Shown here in pieces: positions 25,114 to 34,705 of a stretch of DNA of 62,311 nucleotides. The position numbers and the translations under genes are program-made. Positions within the stretch are counted from its first letter, which is position 1, and each line of letters opens with the position of its first letter. Source of the stretch: an uncultured Eubacterium sp. (GTDB taxonomy: Bacteria; Bacillota; Clostridia; Lachnospirales; Lachnospiraceae); NCBI GenBank assembly GCA_910577295.1, contig CAJTLS010000016.1:1-62311 (forward strand), given 5' to 3'. A model generated the notes under the pieces. The model saw only the letters and a program-made list of their open reading frames with translations, did not search any database and was not told where the DNA came from.

Positions 25114-25142
25114 TTTACATTTCAAAATAATTGTGCTATGGT
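25114..25142 (+). promoter_or_regulatory. Promoter upstream of glnN
   Basis: TTTACA (25114-25119) and TATGGT (25137-25142) are separated by 17 bp on the plus strand. The predicted transcript starts near 25149 and meets a strong terminator within about 20 nt, before reaching the glutamine synthetase gene. Confidence 0.6.
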
Positions 25143-25165
25143 AGAGCCATGGTTTGACAAGAGCG

Positions 25166-25203
25166 AAGGTGTTCTCATTCATTGGGAACACCTTTCTTTT
25201 TTT
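25166..25203 (+). terminator. Terminator / attenuator between dacF and glnN
   Basis: An 11-bp stem (25166-25176 with 25184-25194, one G-U pair) with a seven-base loop is followed by TCTTTTTTT. It can end dacF transcripts, and, because the likely glnN promoter is upstream of it, it can also stop glnN transcription. Only about 40 bp remain before the glnN start, too little for a second complete promoter. Confidence 0.85.
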
Positions 25204-25244
25204 GGAAGACAAAATAATCATAAATGGGAAGGAAGGAAATCAAT

Positions 25245-27356
25245 ATGCAGAAAAATGTAATTGATGATGTTTTTGGAACAAAAGTATTTAATGATGATGT
25301 CATGCAGCAATATCTGCCAAAGAAAACATATGCACAATTAAAGGATACGATTGAGAATGGAGAAGAACTTGCTCCCGAAGTGGCTAATGTCGTTGCACAC
25401 GCCATGAAAGAATGGGCCCTGTCCAACGGTGCTACCCACTATACCCACTGGTTCCAGCCAATGACCGGCGTGACAGCAGAAAAGCATGATTCTTTTCTGA
25501 GTCCGGCTTCGGATGCACATGCCGTTTTGGAGTTCTCCGGTAAAGAACTGATTAAAGGGGAACCGGACGCTTCCTCTTTCCCGTCCGGCGGACTGCGCGC
25601 CACCTTTGAGGCTCGGGGATATACGGCCTGGGATTGTACCTCTCCGGCATTTCTCCGAGAAGACGCCATCGGCACCCTGCTCTGTATCCCTACCGCATTC
25701 TGTTCGTATACGGGCGAGGCGCTCGACAAGAAAACGCCGCTTCTGCGCTCTATGGAAGCAATCAGCAAACAGGCTGTCCGCATTCTTAAAATGTTTGGAA
25801 ACGAGGATGTGTCAAGCGTGCGCTGCTCCGTCGGGCCGGAACAGGAATATTTTCTGATTGACCGTGACATGTTTTTGCAGCGTGACGACCTTATTTTCAC
25901 CGGACGGACTCTGTTCGGCTCCATGCCTCCAAAAGGTCAGGAACTGGACGACCACTACTTTGGTACGATTCGTGAGAGACAGGCCGCATTTATGAAAGAG
26001 TTAAATGACGAATTGTGGAAACTCGGCATTCTCTCCAAGACACAGCACAACGAAGTAGCTCCCGCCCAACATGAAATGGCGCCAATTTACAGTACTGCAA
26101 ATATCGCTGCCGACCACAACCAGCTTGTGATGGAAATCATGAAAAAAGTTGCCCGCCGTCATAATTTTGAGTGTTTACTCCACGAAAAACCATTTGCCGG
26201 CGTCAATGGCTCCGGTAAGCATGACAACTGGTCTTTAGTGACAAATACCGGTATAAATCTTCTCAGTCCGGGTAAAGCTCCATATGATAACAAACAGTTT
26301 CTTTTGTTCCTCGCTGCCGTCATAGCGGCAGTAGATAACCATGCCGCACTCTTACGTTTGTCTGCTTCCAATCCGGGTAACGACCACCGTCTTGGCGCTA
26401 ATGAAGCTCCCCCGGCTATTATTTCCATCTTTCTTGGAGAACAGCTTGAGGACATAGTAGAGCAGATTTTAAAAGACGGTACTGCCACCCACAGCAACAA
26501 AGGGGAACGCATGGACATCGGCGTGCACACAATACCGCCAATCAAAAAAGACGTTACTGACCGTAACCGTACATCGCCATTCGCCTTTACCGGTAATAAA
26601 TTTGAATTCCGTATGGTTGCCTCTTCCATGTCCATCTCTGGCGCCAATACGGTACTAAACGCTACAGTTGCCGATGTTTTACAGTCTATGTCTGACCGTT
26701 TGGAATCTGCCTCCGACTTTGACAAGACTGTTGACGAAATTATCTATGAGACATTGAGCGCTCACCGCAAAGTTATTTTCAATGGCGACGGATACTCCGA
26801 CGAGTGGATTGCTGAGGCTGAACGGCGCGGGCTTCCGAATGTGAAAACGATGGTTGACGCTACCGCTTCCCTGCTCTATCCACAGACTATCGAGATGTTT
26901 GAAAGACAGCACGTATACACAAAAACAGAGCTTGAATCCCGTGCGGAAATTAACTACGAGGCATATTCAAAAGCAATTAATATAGAAGCTAAGACAATGC
27001 TTGAGATGGCTTCCAAGCAATACATTCCGGCCATTATCCGCTATGTAACCAGTCTCGCCAATTCGATTAACAGCATTACAACAGCTTGCCCTGAGGCCGA
27101 TACGTCCGTACAGACCAATCTGTTGAAGAAGTGCTCTTCTCTTTTGGCAAGCGCACAGGGAGCGCTGGAGGCTCTTAAAAATGCCGACCGCATGGCCAAT
27201 ACGATGGAAGAGGGAAAAGTACAAGCCGAATTCTTCCGCGATACGGTATTTACAGCTATGGTAAATCTGCGCGCTCCTATTGATGAACTGGAGATGCTGG
27301 TTGATAAAGAATATTGGCCGGTTCCATCTTATGGCGACATGCTCTTTGAGGTGTAA
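25245..27356 (+). CDS. glnN: Glutamine synthetase type III
   Basis: A 703-residue GSIII, the large dodecameric form found in Bacteroidetes, cyanobacteria and many Clostridia; it makes glutamine from glutamate, ammonia and ATP. The GS catalytic motifs are recognisable as SVGPEQEYFLID, KTQHNEVAPAQHEMAPIY, GVNGSGKHDNWS and NRTSPFAFTGNKFEFRM. The N-terminal extension and long C-terminal helical domain are GSIII-specific. I use ATG 25245 (MQKNVIDDVFG), which has GGAAGGAAG upstream. The leader contains an attenuator-like terminator, so ammonia assimilation may be controlled by read-through. A MocR regulator gene follows 40 bp later. Confidence 0.97.
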   Translation: MQKNVIDDVFGTKVFNDDVMQQYLPKKTYAQLKDTIENGEELAPEVANVVAHAMKEWALSNGATHYTHWFQPMTGVTAEKHDSFLSPASDAHAVLEFSGKELIKGEPDASSFPSGGLRATFEARGYTAWDCTSPAFLREDAIGTLLCIPTAFCSYTGEALDKKTPLLRSMEAISKQAVRILKMFGNEDVSSVRCSVGPEQEYFLIDRDMFLQRDDLIFTGRTLFGSMPPKGQELDDHYFGTIRERQAAFMKELNDELWKLGILSKTQHNEVAPAQHEMAPIYSTANIAADHNQLVMEIMKKVARRHNFECLLHEKPFAGVNGSGKHDNWSLVTNTGINLLSPGKAPYDNKQFLLFLAAVIAAVDNHAALLRLSASNPGNDHRLGANEAPPAIISIFLGEQLEDIVEQILKDGTATHSNKGERMDIGVHTIPPIKKDVTDRNRTSPFAFTGNKFEFRMVASSMSISGANTVLNATVADVLQSMSDRLESASDFDKTVDEIIYETLSAHRKVIFNGDGYSDEWIAEAERRGLPNVKTMVDATASLLYPQTIEMFERQHVYTKTELESRAEINYEAYSKAINIEAKTMLEMASKQYIPAIIRYVTSLANSINSITTACPEADTSVQTNLLKKCSSLLASAQGALEALKNADRMANTMEEGKVQAEFFRDTVFTAMVNLRAPIDELEMLVDKEYWPVPSYGDMLFEV

Positions 27357-27396
27357 CCTGACGGCGCCATTCGGATTAGAAAATAAGGAGAATTTC

Positions 27397-28797
27397 ATGA
27401 TTACCATTTCCATTGAAAACAATTCTCAGCAACCAATATATATACAAATTTATGAGTACATCAAAAGAGAAATTTTGAGCGGTCAGTTACAGGCGCCTGC
27501 CAAATTGCCCTCTACCCGCAGTCTCGCCGCACATCTTGAAGTCAGCCGGACTACGGTAGAAACCGCTTATGAACAACTGGTGGCAGAAGGATATGTTGAG
27601 GCGAAAGAAAAACGCGGCTATTTCGTCATTCCGATTACCCATCTGCAGCAGTTCCATTCAAATACAACTTCTACTGTTACCGTGCCTGCTCCTCCCATAC
27701 CGGAGCAGGCACGGCTCTTTGATTTTAATCCAGATATGATTGACACCGAACACTTTCCCTATTCCATATGGAAATCGCTTAGCAAAACTCAAATCAACTC
27801 TGCAGATAATTTTGTTGCAGGAGAACATTTCGGCGACTATCGTCTGCGTCAGGCAATAGCACGCTATCTCCGCGGCTCCCGCGGCGTACAATGCTCTCCA
27901 GAATATGTCGTTGTCGGTGCAGGGCTTGACCATCTTCTGCAAATGCTCTGCCTAGTCTTTGAGCGTCGCACGCCAGTGGCAATGGAAGACCCTGGTTACC
28001 CGAGCGCCCGTCAGGTTCTCCTCGCGAACGGTTATGATGTCATTGACATCCCTCTGCACAATTATTCTTTTGATACACAGGCGCTGGCACGCTCTGACGC
28101 CGATATCTGCTACGTCACGCCGAGCCACCAGTTTCCTTTGGGATTCGTCATGCCCGTTTCCCGCCGTCAAGAACTTCTGCGCTGGGCAGATGAAAAGGCG
28201 GGGCGCTACATTATCGAAGACGACCACGACAGCGAGTTTCGTTACAAAGGCAGGCCGATTCCCTCCCTGCACAGTTTAGATACAAAAAATAAAGTAATCT
28301 ATATTGGAACGTTTTCCAAAGCCGTGTCGCCGGCCATCCGCACCAGCTATATGGTTCTGCCGGAAACACTGTTTTCCCAATACAAAAATTTGTGCGGCGG
28401 CTTTTCGTGTCCGGTTCCCCGCTTCATCCAGTCGCTGCTGACGGATTTTATAGACGGAGGATATTTTGAAAAGCATCTGAACCGCATGCGCAAAATATAT
28501 AAGGGAAAACATGATTTCATGCTGCAAAAAATAAAAGAATATTTCCCGGAAGAGCGGGCGGAAATCTCCGGCGACCACGCCGGACTTTACATTATCTTCC
28601 ATTATAAGGGGGCATTGAGCGAACAGGAAATCGCGATACGGGCAAAAAAAGCTGGCATATTATTGCACCCTCTGCGCAACTACTATGCCAGTCTTCCTGT
28701 TGATTATAAACCCGCCTATTTACTTGGTTTTGCCAATCTCAATACCGATATGATTGCTCAAGGTATCCGCCGTCTATCCGAGCAAGTGTTTGTCTAG
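27397..28797 (+). CDS. MocR-type transcription factor (GntR HTH + aminotransferase domain)
   Basis: A 466-residue regulator. Residues 1-78 are a GntR winged helix (QPIYIQIYEYIKREIL, then the recognition helix SRTTVETAYEQLV). The rest is a class I aminotransferase fold with the PLP-binding Lys308 in YIGTFSKAVSP and the Asp of EDDHDSEFRY (about 275). Known members such as PdxR and GabR sense PLP or PLP-amino acid adducts. With GSIII directly upstream, a role in nitrogen or vitamin B6 metabolism is possible, but the target is not known. The start ATG follows AAGGAG. The last 59 bp overlap the convergent ribF gene. Confidence 0.9.
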   Translation: MITISIENNSQQPIYIQIYEYIKREILSGQLQAPAKLPSTRSLAAHLEVSRTTVETAYEQLVAEGYVEAKEKRGYFVIPITHLQQFHSNTTSTVTVPAPPIPEQARLFDFNPDMIDTEHFPYSIWKSLSKTQINSADNFVAGEHFGDYRLRQAIARYLRGSRGVQCSPEYVVVGAGLDHLLQMLCLVFERRTPVAMEDPGYPSARQVLLANGYDVIDIPLHNYSFDTQALARSDADICYVTPSHQFPLGFVMPVSRRQELLRWADEKAGRYIIEDDHDSEFRYKGRPIPSLHSLDTKNKVIYIGTFSKAVSPAIRTSYMVLPETLFSQYKNLCGGFSCPVPRFIQSLLTDFIDGGYFEKHLNRMRKIYKGKHDFMLQKIKEYFPEERAEISGDHAGLYIIFHYKGALSEQEIAIRAKKAGILLHPLRNYYASLPVDYKPAYLLGFANLNTDMIAQGIRRLSEQVFV

Positions 28798-29656
28798 CCT
28801 GTATTGCATCTTCTGCAATTTGGTTTTTCAACTCTTCCATGGAAGCAAATTTTTGCTCCGGCCGCTGAAAATCCATTAAGTAGGCAGTGATTGATTTTCC
28901 ATACAGATTGCCCTCATAATCAAACAGCCACACTTCTAAGCCAACCGGCTCTTCCATTCCGATTGTAGGCTTCTTTCCCAAATTGCCTACGCCCGCAAAT
29001 TGTCTGCCGTCTGCTTCTGCCAACACGGCGTACACACCGTAAGGAGGCAGTTCTTTTGAAGAATCCGGATATAGATTCGCTGTCGGCGTATGCAGTACGC
29101 TGCTCCCTAACTGTCTCCCTCTTTGCACTTCTCCTGCTATCCGATACGGAGTTCCCAACAGCGCATTGGCTTCCCTCATACGCCCCTGTCTGACAAGCAT
29201 ACGGATGCGCGTACTGCTTATAATATCGCCGTCGGCGATCATCTTCTCCTTTACGATTGTCTCAAACCCATATTCCTTTCCCATCTTCTGTAACAGGCGG
29301 ATATCTCCGCTGCGCTGGTAACCGAAGCAGAAATCGTCTCCGACGATAATCTTTTTCGCGTCGCAGCGAGCCAATAGTATCTTTTTAACGAATTCCTCTG
29401 GCGGCTGCTCTTTAAATTGACGATTAAACGGAATAACAAGAAATACATCAACACCTAATTTAGCTGCCAGTTGTATCTTTTCCTGTTCTCCATAGAGTAC
29501 GCCCCGTTCCGTGGCAAAGGTAAACATAACAATCGTCCGTCCGCTTTTCTTTGCCTCTTCTAAAAGGAGACGGTGTCCTCTATGGATACCGTCAAACTTT
29601 CCGATACATACTGCCGTGTTATTCAATTGGAAATCTAAATCCCGTATTATTTGCAT
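28739..29656 (-). CDS. ribF: Bifunctional riboflavin kinase / FAD synthetase
   Basis: A 305-residue RibF. The N-terminal nucleotidyltransferase domain has CIGKFDGIHRGHRLLLEEA and VGDDFCFGYQRSGD; the C-terminal riboflavin kinase domain has the barrel segments GRQLGSSVLHTPTANLYP and PPYGVYAVLA. It converts riboflavin to FMN and FMN to FAD. It is the last gene of the rimP-nusA-infB operon, 15 bp after truB, the common Firmicutes order. Its 3' end lies inside the convergent mocR gene, and I see no terminator. Confidence 0.96.
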   Translation of the reverse strand: MQIIRDLDFQLNNTAVCIGKFDGIHRGHRLLLEEAKKSGRTIVMFTFATERGVLYGEQEKIQLAAKLGVDVFLVIPFNRQFKEQPPEEFVKKILLARCDAKKIIVGDDFCFGYQRSGDIRLLQKMGKEYGFETIVKEKMIADGDIISSTRIRMLVRQGRMREANALLGTPYRIAGEVQRGRQLGSSVLHTPTANLYPDSSKELPPYGVYAVLAEADGRQFAGVGNLGKKPTIGMEEPVGLEVWLFDYEGNLYGKSITAYLMDFQRPEQKFASMEELKNQIAEDAIQARQTLARIDGGYLEQSYRY

Positions 29657-29671
29657 TGTTCTCTTTTCCCT

Positions 29672-30574
29672 CTACTCATGAAACATCTTTACAATATAGT
29701 ATCTGTTTTCCTGTGAATCAAAACGGTAAATGGCATAAAACTGTCCGTCAGCCCCATACATCCGTATGTGCTCATCGGGAAGCGGATTCTCTAACGTACA
29801 CAACGAGGCACTAATCCGATTGCCATTGCGCAAATATTTCATTGCTTCCTCACCGACTTCGCCACTCCGGTAATTGCCAAATATACCATCAATCGGTATT
29901 AGAATTTCCTCTTCTCTCTTCTCTGCGATTACAGTTTGTATTTCATCTAACGTCTTTGCCTGCGCGATTGTAAAAGGGCCGACCTGTGTGCGTACAAGAC
30001 TCTTCATCGCCGCCCCGCAGCCGAGTTTTTCTCCGATATCCTGACAAAGCGTGCGTATGTAAGTGCCTTTGGAACATCTGACTTCGATTGTAAACTCCTG
30101 TCTGTCAAGCGCCGTCTCCCGAAGCTGCAGATTATGAATGATAACGGTTCGCGGCGCCCTCTGCACTTCCTTTCCCTGACGGGCCAGCTCATACAATCGC
30201 TTTCCCTGTACTTTGACAGCAGAATACATCGGCGGTATCTGTTGTATCTCGCCACGGAAATGTTCCAATGTCCGGCAGAGTTCTTCTTTGGTTACGGTAA
30301 CTTCCTTCTGTGACAGGATGTTTCCCGTCATGTCAAGCGTATCCGTAGTTACTCCGAGCCTGACCTGCGCGACGTAAGTCTTTTCCATATCGGTCAACAG
30401 CGCGCACACTTTCGTCGCCTTGCCGACACATACGGGAAGCACTCCCACCGCGTCCGGGTCGAGCGTTCCCGTATGTCCGATTTTTTTCCTATGTAGAATT
30501 CCCCTCATCTTCGCCACTACGTCATGCGAGGTGAATCCTTTTTCTTTCTCAACAATTATTATCCCATTCATCAT
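29672..30574 (-). CDS. truB: tRNA pseudouridine-55 synthase
   Basis: A 300-residue TruB that makes pseudouridine 55 in the T-loop of tRNAs. It begins NGIIIVEKEKGFTSHDVV and contains KIGHTGTLDPDAVGVLPVCV with the catalytic Asp39, the YSAVKVQGKRLYELAR segment, and SKGTYIRTLCQDIG. The C-terminus carries a small PUA-like domain. It overlaps the nrnA stop by 4 bp. Confidence 0.97.
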   Translation of the reverse strand: MMNGIIIVEKEKGFTSHDVVAKMRGILHRKKIGHTGTLDPDAVGVLPVCVGKATKVCALLTDMEKTYVAQVRLGVTTDTLDMTGNILSQKEVTVTKEELCRTLEHFRGEIQQIPPMYSAVKVQGKRLYELARQGKEVQRAPRTVIIHNLQLRETALDRQEFTIEVRCSKGTYIRTLCQDIGEKLGCGAAMKSLVRTQVGPFTIAQAKTLDEIQTVIAEKREEEILIPIDGIFGNYRSGEVGEEAMKYLRNGNRISASLCTLENPLPDEHIRMYGADGQFYAIYRFDSQENRYYIVKMFHE

Positions 30575-31530
30575 TTCTTTCCTTGCCGTACCGCTTCTTC
30601 CATCTGCTTTTCGATATGCTCCGTGAGGTTATTAATGACATCATAGGCAGAGCCTTTAATAGAACAGCCTGCCGCACGAACATGACCACCGCCGCCAAAA
30701 TAAGAGGCAATGGCGCTTACGTCGACAATTTCATTCGAGCGCATGCTTACTTTATATTCTTCCAATTGTCTCTCATCTAACAAAATGGCTACTTCAATTC
30801 CCTCCGTCGTACGCATCTGGTCGATGACGCCATCCAAATCCGATGGTTTCGCCTCATATAAATCCATCACGCTCTTACGAACGACAGAAAACAAGCAGCG
30901 TCCGTTCAAAATGCGAACGCTTTCCAGCAGACAGCGTCCCATAATCTGCAATTGCTTGTACGTTTTCAAATAGAAACTTCCATCTATTATCTTCCCAAAA
31001 GGAATGCCTTTTTCCATCAGCATGCCGGCAATCTGCATCGTTGTTTTCGTAGTATTCGAATGCTTGAATACGCCGGTATCGTGAATGATTCCGGTATACA
31101 GGGCACATGCCACGTCATAGGTGATTTTCTCTTCCTCCATCAAGCGGCATAATATCTCACACGTAGAACTTGCCTCTTTCACGTAATTGACATCCCCGAA
31201 CTTTGCATTTGTAATGTGATGGTCTATATTGACAACGCAGCCCGCCTGTCTCATCACGTCGCAGGCCTCGCCCAACCGCTCTTCGTCACCACAATCCAGA
31301 GCGACAAACAAATCATAGGATTCTTTTCTTGCAAAGGCATTGTCGTCTCTCAGGTAGGAAAAAGCTTCCGGAAATTCTTCCAGATAAACACTAACGGTTT
31401 TCTCCGGAAAATTCGTCTTTATGTAACCATACAGTCCCATACATGAGCCGATACAATCACCGTCTGGACGCACGTGCCCCCCGATAGCAATCGTATCCGC
31501 CCGCTGTACTGCTTCCATCAAACCATTCAT
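30571..31530 (-). CDS. nrnA: DHH/DHHA1 nanoRNase / pAp phosphatase
   Basis: A 319-residue DHH phosphoesterase of the NrnA type. Motifs: GGHVRPDGDCIGS (metal ligands), ALDCGDEERLG, the namesake NIDHHITNAKFGD, and the C-terminal DHHA1 glycine-rich GGGGHVRAAG. Family members degrade 2-5 nt RNA fragments and 3'-phosphoadenosine 5'-phosphate; some also hydrolyse cyclic dinucleotides or pGpG, which would be relevant given the c-di-GMP genes nearby, but that is not decidable here. It overlaps rbfA and truB by 4 bp each. Confidence 0.93.
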   Translation of the reverse strand: MNGLMEAVQRADTIAIGGHVRPDGDCIGSCMGLYGYIKTNFPEKTVSVYLEEFPEAFSYLRDDNAFARKESYDLFVALDCGDEERLGEACDVMRQAGCVVNIDHHITNAKFGDVNYVKEASSTCEILCRLMEEEKITYDVACALYTGIIHDTGVFKHSNTTKTTMQIAGMLMEKGIPFGKIIDGSFYLKTYKQLQIMGRCLLESVRILNGRCLFSVVRKSVMDLYEAKPSDLDGVIDQMRTTEGIEVAILLDERQLEEYKVSMRSNEIVDVSAIASYFGGGGHVRAAGCSIKGSAYDVINNLTEHIEKQMEEAVRQGKK

Positions 31531-31916
31531 TCGCCTGCCCCTCCATCTTCATTTTCTCCGGTGGAACGATGAGTAAGTTCATCAATTCTCTTTGACATTT
31601 TGGCTGCATACTCAATTGATTTATCTAAAATGAATGTTAATTCCGGCGTATTGCGCAAATTCATGCGCTTTGCCAGTTGTACACGCGCGTAGGAGGCGCT
31701 CTTTTTCAGCCCTTCCATCGTCTTTTCCTTTTCTTCATCATTACCTAAAACACTGATATAAATCTTGGCAAACTTTAAATCCGGGGTCACTTCTACTGAC
31801 ATTACCGATGTCAGCGGATGAATACGGGGATCTTTCAAATCATCACGGATAATCTGACTCATCTCCCGCTGCACTTCACTATTGACACGAACATTTTTAA
31901 CGCTGTTTTTCTTCAT
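31527..31916 (-). CDS. rbfA: Ribosome-binding factor A
   Basis: A 129-residue 30S maturation factor with one KH-like domain: RVNSEVQREMSQIIRDDLKD at the start and AKIYISVLG, LRNTPELTFILDKSIEYA later. I use ATG 31916 (MKKNSVKN), which follows GAGG by seven bases; an earlier ATG in frame at 31958 lies in the structured intergenic element and would add a tail not typical of the family. The element at 31934-32061 separates it from infB. Confidence 0.94.
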   Translation of the reverse strand: MKKNSVKNVRVNSEVQREMSQIIRDDLKDPRIHPLTSVMSVEVTPDLKFAKIYISVLGNDEEKEKTMEGLKKSASYARVQLAKRMNLRNTPELTFILDKSIEYAAKMSKRIDELTHRSTGENEDGGAGE

Positions 31917-31933
31917 TCTAATCCTCATTTCTG

Positions 31934-32061
31934 AGCGATTTATCGCGAAGAACCGCACGCGAAAACTCGAAGAGTTTCTCGTGTCGGAATAAAGCTATTT
32001 GTTTTCGCTCACAAACAAATAGCCGTGTGAAAAATCAGCGCATCGGCGTGATTTTTCGCAC
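31934..32061 (-). repeat. Multi-hairpin intergenic element, copy 2 (infB-rbfA)
   Basis: Four hairpins in order on the minus strand: a 12-of-13-bp stem (32025-32037 with 32049-32061), an 11-bp stem (31994-32004 with 32013-32023, GCTATTTGTTT with its complement), an imperfect stem (31956-31968 with 31972-31983), and a 5-bp stem (31935-31939 with 31942-31946). Loop words CGAT in the first and GAGCG in the second match copy 1 at 11870-12017, while stem bases differ in a pair-preserving way. The rbfA ribosome site follows. Confidence 0.75.
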
Positions 32062-32083
32062 TATATCCTCATTTCCAAAATCT

Positions 32084-34705
32084 TTAGCGTGGAACTTCTA
32101 CCATCTTGTAGCATTCAATCTGGTCTGCTTCCTGGATATCGCTAAATCCATCAAATACCAATCCGCACTCATAACCGGCTGCCACTTCTTTCACATCGTC
32201 CTTAAAACGTTTCAGGCTGGCAAGGTCACCCTCAAATAGCTGCTCACCGTCACGGGAAATACGCACGCGGCACCCGCGTTCAATCTTTCCATCCAGCACA
32301 TAGGAACCGGCGATTGTACCAACTCCTGATGCCTTAAAGGTCTGACGAACTTCCGCATGGGCAATAACCTTTTCCTCATAGATTGGCTCAAGCATGCCTT
32401 TCATGGCAGCTTCGATATCCTCAATGGCATCATAGATGACACGGTATAAACGCACATCCACATTTTCACGGTCTGCCGTATCTTTTGCCATATTGTCAAC
32501 ACGAATATTAAAGCCGATAATAATCGCATTGGAAGCGCTTGCCAGACTGACATCTGATTCGTTGATGGCGCCGACGCCGCCATGTATAATGCGAACTGCT
32601 ACTTCCTCGTTACTCAATTTTACAAGACTCTGTTTTACTGCCTCTACGGATCCCTGTACATCCGCTTTAATGATCAAGTTCAAATCTTTTACATTACCTG
32701 CCTGAATCTGACTGAACAGTCCATCAAGAGACAGCTTCTTCGCCTTTGTCTCCTCTAACAATTTATCCTTACCCTGATCAATATATGCCTGCGCAATTTG
32801 TTTGGCATCTTTATCGTTCTCGGTTGCCAAGAAAACTTCTCCGGCGCTTGGTACGCCGTTCAAACCTAAAATTTCTACCGGTGTTGACGGCTTCGCCTGT
32901 TTCAGACGCTCGCCGTTATGGTCTAACATGGCGCGTACCTTACCAAATGCCGTTCCGACCGCAATATGGTCGCCGACATTCAATGTACCTTTCTGCACAA
33001 GAACAGATGCGACCGGCCCACGGCCCTTATCCAATCGCGCCTCGATTACAATACCGCGCGCGCGGCGTTTCGGATTTGCTTTCAATTCCAATACTTCCGA
33101 AATCAATACAATCATTTCCAGAAGATTCGGGATTCCCTCTCTAGTATGTGCGGATACTGGACAAAATACCGTGGAACCGCCCCATTCTTCCGGAATCAAT
33201 TCATATTCGGAAAGCTCCTGCTTAACGCGCTCAATGTTTGCTCCCTCTTTATCTATTTTATTGACTGCCACGATAATTTCCACTCCGGCAGCTTTCGCAT
33301 GGTTAATCGCTTCTACCGTCTGCGGCATGACGCCGTCGTCTGCAGCTACTACGAGAATAGCTATATCCGTAGACTGCGCTCCGCGCATACGCATGGAAGT
33401 AAACGCCTCATGTCCCGGCGTATCCAGAAATGTAATCTTTTCCCCTTTCACACGGACGACATACGCGCCGATATGCTGGGTAATACCACCGGCTTCATGC
33501 TCCGATACATCCGTCTGCCGGATGGCATCCAAAAGAGAAGTCTTTCCGTGGTCTACGTGTCCCATTACGCAGACAACCGGCGGACGTTTTGCCAATTTGC
33601 TCTCGTCTTCCTCTTTTTCTTTGAGAAGCTCGGCAACCATATCGATTTTTTCTTCCTTTTCACAGAGGATATCGAAACTGAGCGCGATTTCTTCCGCCTC
33701 TTCGTATGTGATATCCTGATTGAGAGATACCATCTGACCCTGTAAGAAAAGTTTTTTTACAAGCGCCGCTGCCGGCATCTTCATTTTATCTGCCAGTTCA
33801 CGGATTGTCAGTGATTCCGGAATCGTAATTTGCTTGATATCGTCTTCCGGCACCTGTTTTACCGGCTCTGGCTTAATAAAGGCGCCTTTCCGGTTCGGGT
33901 CTTTCCTCGAACGAATCCGGTTCATCTCTTCTTTTGTACTCTTCCGGTATCCGCCCGCCTTATTATTTTTGTCATCCTTTTTACGATTTCTTTGGCGGGA
34001 ATTTTTCTGCTCCTGTTTAATTCCGTCAAATCCGCTCTGGGCTTTTTCAAACCGCTCGAAAACCCGCTCGCCTCCCTGAGCGCCGCGATTGTTGCCACGC
34101 CGTTCATTCTGGCGGTTGCCACGGTTGTCTGTGCGGTTGTTTCTATCGCCGCCGCGATTATTATTTCCGTGCTCTCTGCGTCTCTCATTGCTGCGCTGGC
34201 TATTGCCGCGGTTTCCGCCGCGCTCGTTGTTACGTTTTTCCCCTGCAGGACGTTCCTTTTTCTTAAACTGATTTTGATTTGCTGGCTTTTTCTCTTCCGG
34301 TCTCTCCGCCCTTTTCTCTGTCACGTTCTTCTCTCCGGCTGCCTTTACTGGCGGCTTCTTCTCCACTTCCTGCTTCGGAAGCGGTTTTTTCTCTTCTTCC
34401 CTCTCTGGAAGCGGTTTCTTTTCTTCCTCTTTTTTCTCCTCCGTCTTCATTTCTTCCTCTTTCTTCTCTTCCGGCTTCTTTCCGACAGCAAGTTCTTCCG
34501 TCTTTTCCGGTGCTTCTGTTTTCTCTTTCTTTTTCTTCATAAAATACTTCATAAGAAAAGCAATCGCATCATCCTCTATATTGCTATTCGGACCTTTTAC
34601 CTCAAATCCGTTTTCATTAAGAAGCTTAACCAAATCACCACTTTTTATGCTTTTATCCTGTTGCTGTATACTTCGGGCAATTTCAAATATTTTCATCTTC
34701 GCCAT
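32084..34705 (-). CDS. infB: Translation initiation factor IF-2
   Basis: An 873-residue IF-2, the GTPase that brings initiator tRNA to the 30S subunit. The first 60 residues are the small N-terminal domain (MKIFEIARSIQQQ). Residues about 70-285 are a highly charged, low-complexity region rich in E, K, R, N and G (KKPLPEREEEKK, then RGGNRGNSQR), typical for the linker of IF-2. The G domain starts at about 380 with GHVDHGKTSLL, and has DTPGHEAF and NKID. Domains II to IV follow. The start is nine bases after GGAGG and overlaps the ylxQ stop by 23 bp. Confidence 0.97.
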   Translation of the reverse strand: MAKMKIFEIARSIQQQDKSIKSGDLVKLLNENGFEVKGPNSNIEDDAIAFLMKYFMKKKKEKTEAPEKTEELAVGKKPEEKKEEEMKTEEKKEEEKKPLPEREEEKKPLPKQEVEKKPPVKAAGEKNVTEKRAERPEEKKPANQNQFKKKERPAGEKRNNERGGNRGNSQRSNERRREHGNNNRGGDRNNRTDNRGNRQNERRGNNRGAQGGERVFERFEKAQSGFDGIKQEQKNSRQRNRKKDDKNNKAGGYRKSTKEEMNRIRSRKDPNRKGAFIKPEPVKQVPEDDIKQITIPESLTIRELADKMKMPAAALVKKLFLQGQMVSLNQDITYEEAEEIALSFDILCEKEEKIDMVAELLKEKEEDESKLAKRPPVVCVMGHVDHGKTSLLDAIRQTDVSEHEAGGITQHIGAYVVRVKGEKITFLDTPGHEAFTSMRMRGAQSTDIAILVVAADDGVMPQTVEAINHAKAAGVEIIVAVNKIDKEGANIERVKQELSEYELIPEEWGGSTVFCPVSAHTREGIPNLLEMIVLISEVLELKANPKRRARGIVIEARLDKGRGPVASVLVQKGTLNVGDHIAVGTAFGKVRAMLDHNGERLKQAKPSTPVEILGLNGVPSAGEVFLATENDKDAKQIAQAYIDQGKDKLLEETKAKKLSLDGLFSQIQAGNVKDLNLIIKADVQGSVEAVKQSLVKLSNEEVAVRIIHGGVGAINESDVSLASASNAIIIGFNIRVDNMAKDTADRENVDVRLYRVIYDAIEDIEAAMKGMLEPIYEEKVIAHAEVRQTFKASGVGTIAGSYVLDGKIERGCRVRISRDGEQLFEGDLASLKRFKDDVKEVAAGYECGLVFDGFSDIQEADQIECYKMVEVPR

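Noticed and set aside
25114..25203. ANTAR-type antiterminator target in the glnN leader
   Set aside because: The terminator loop has seven bases, not the six-base loop with A1 and G4, and no first hairpin is visible.
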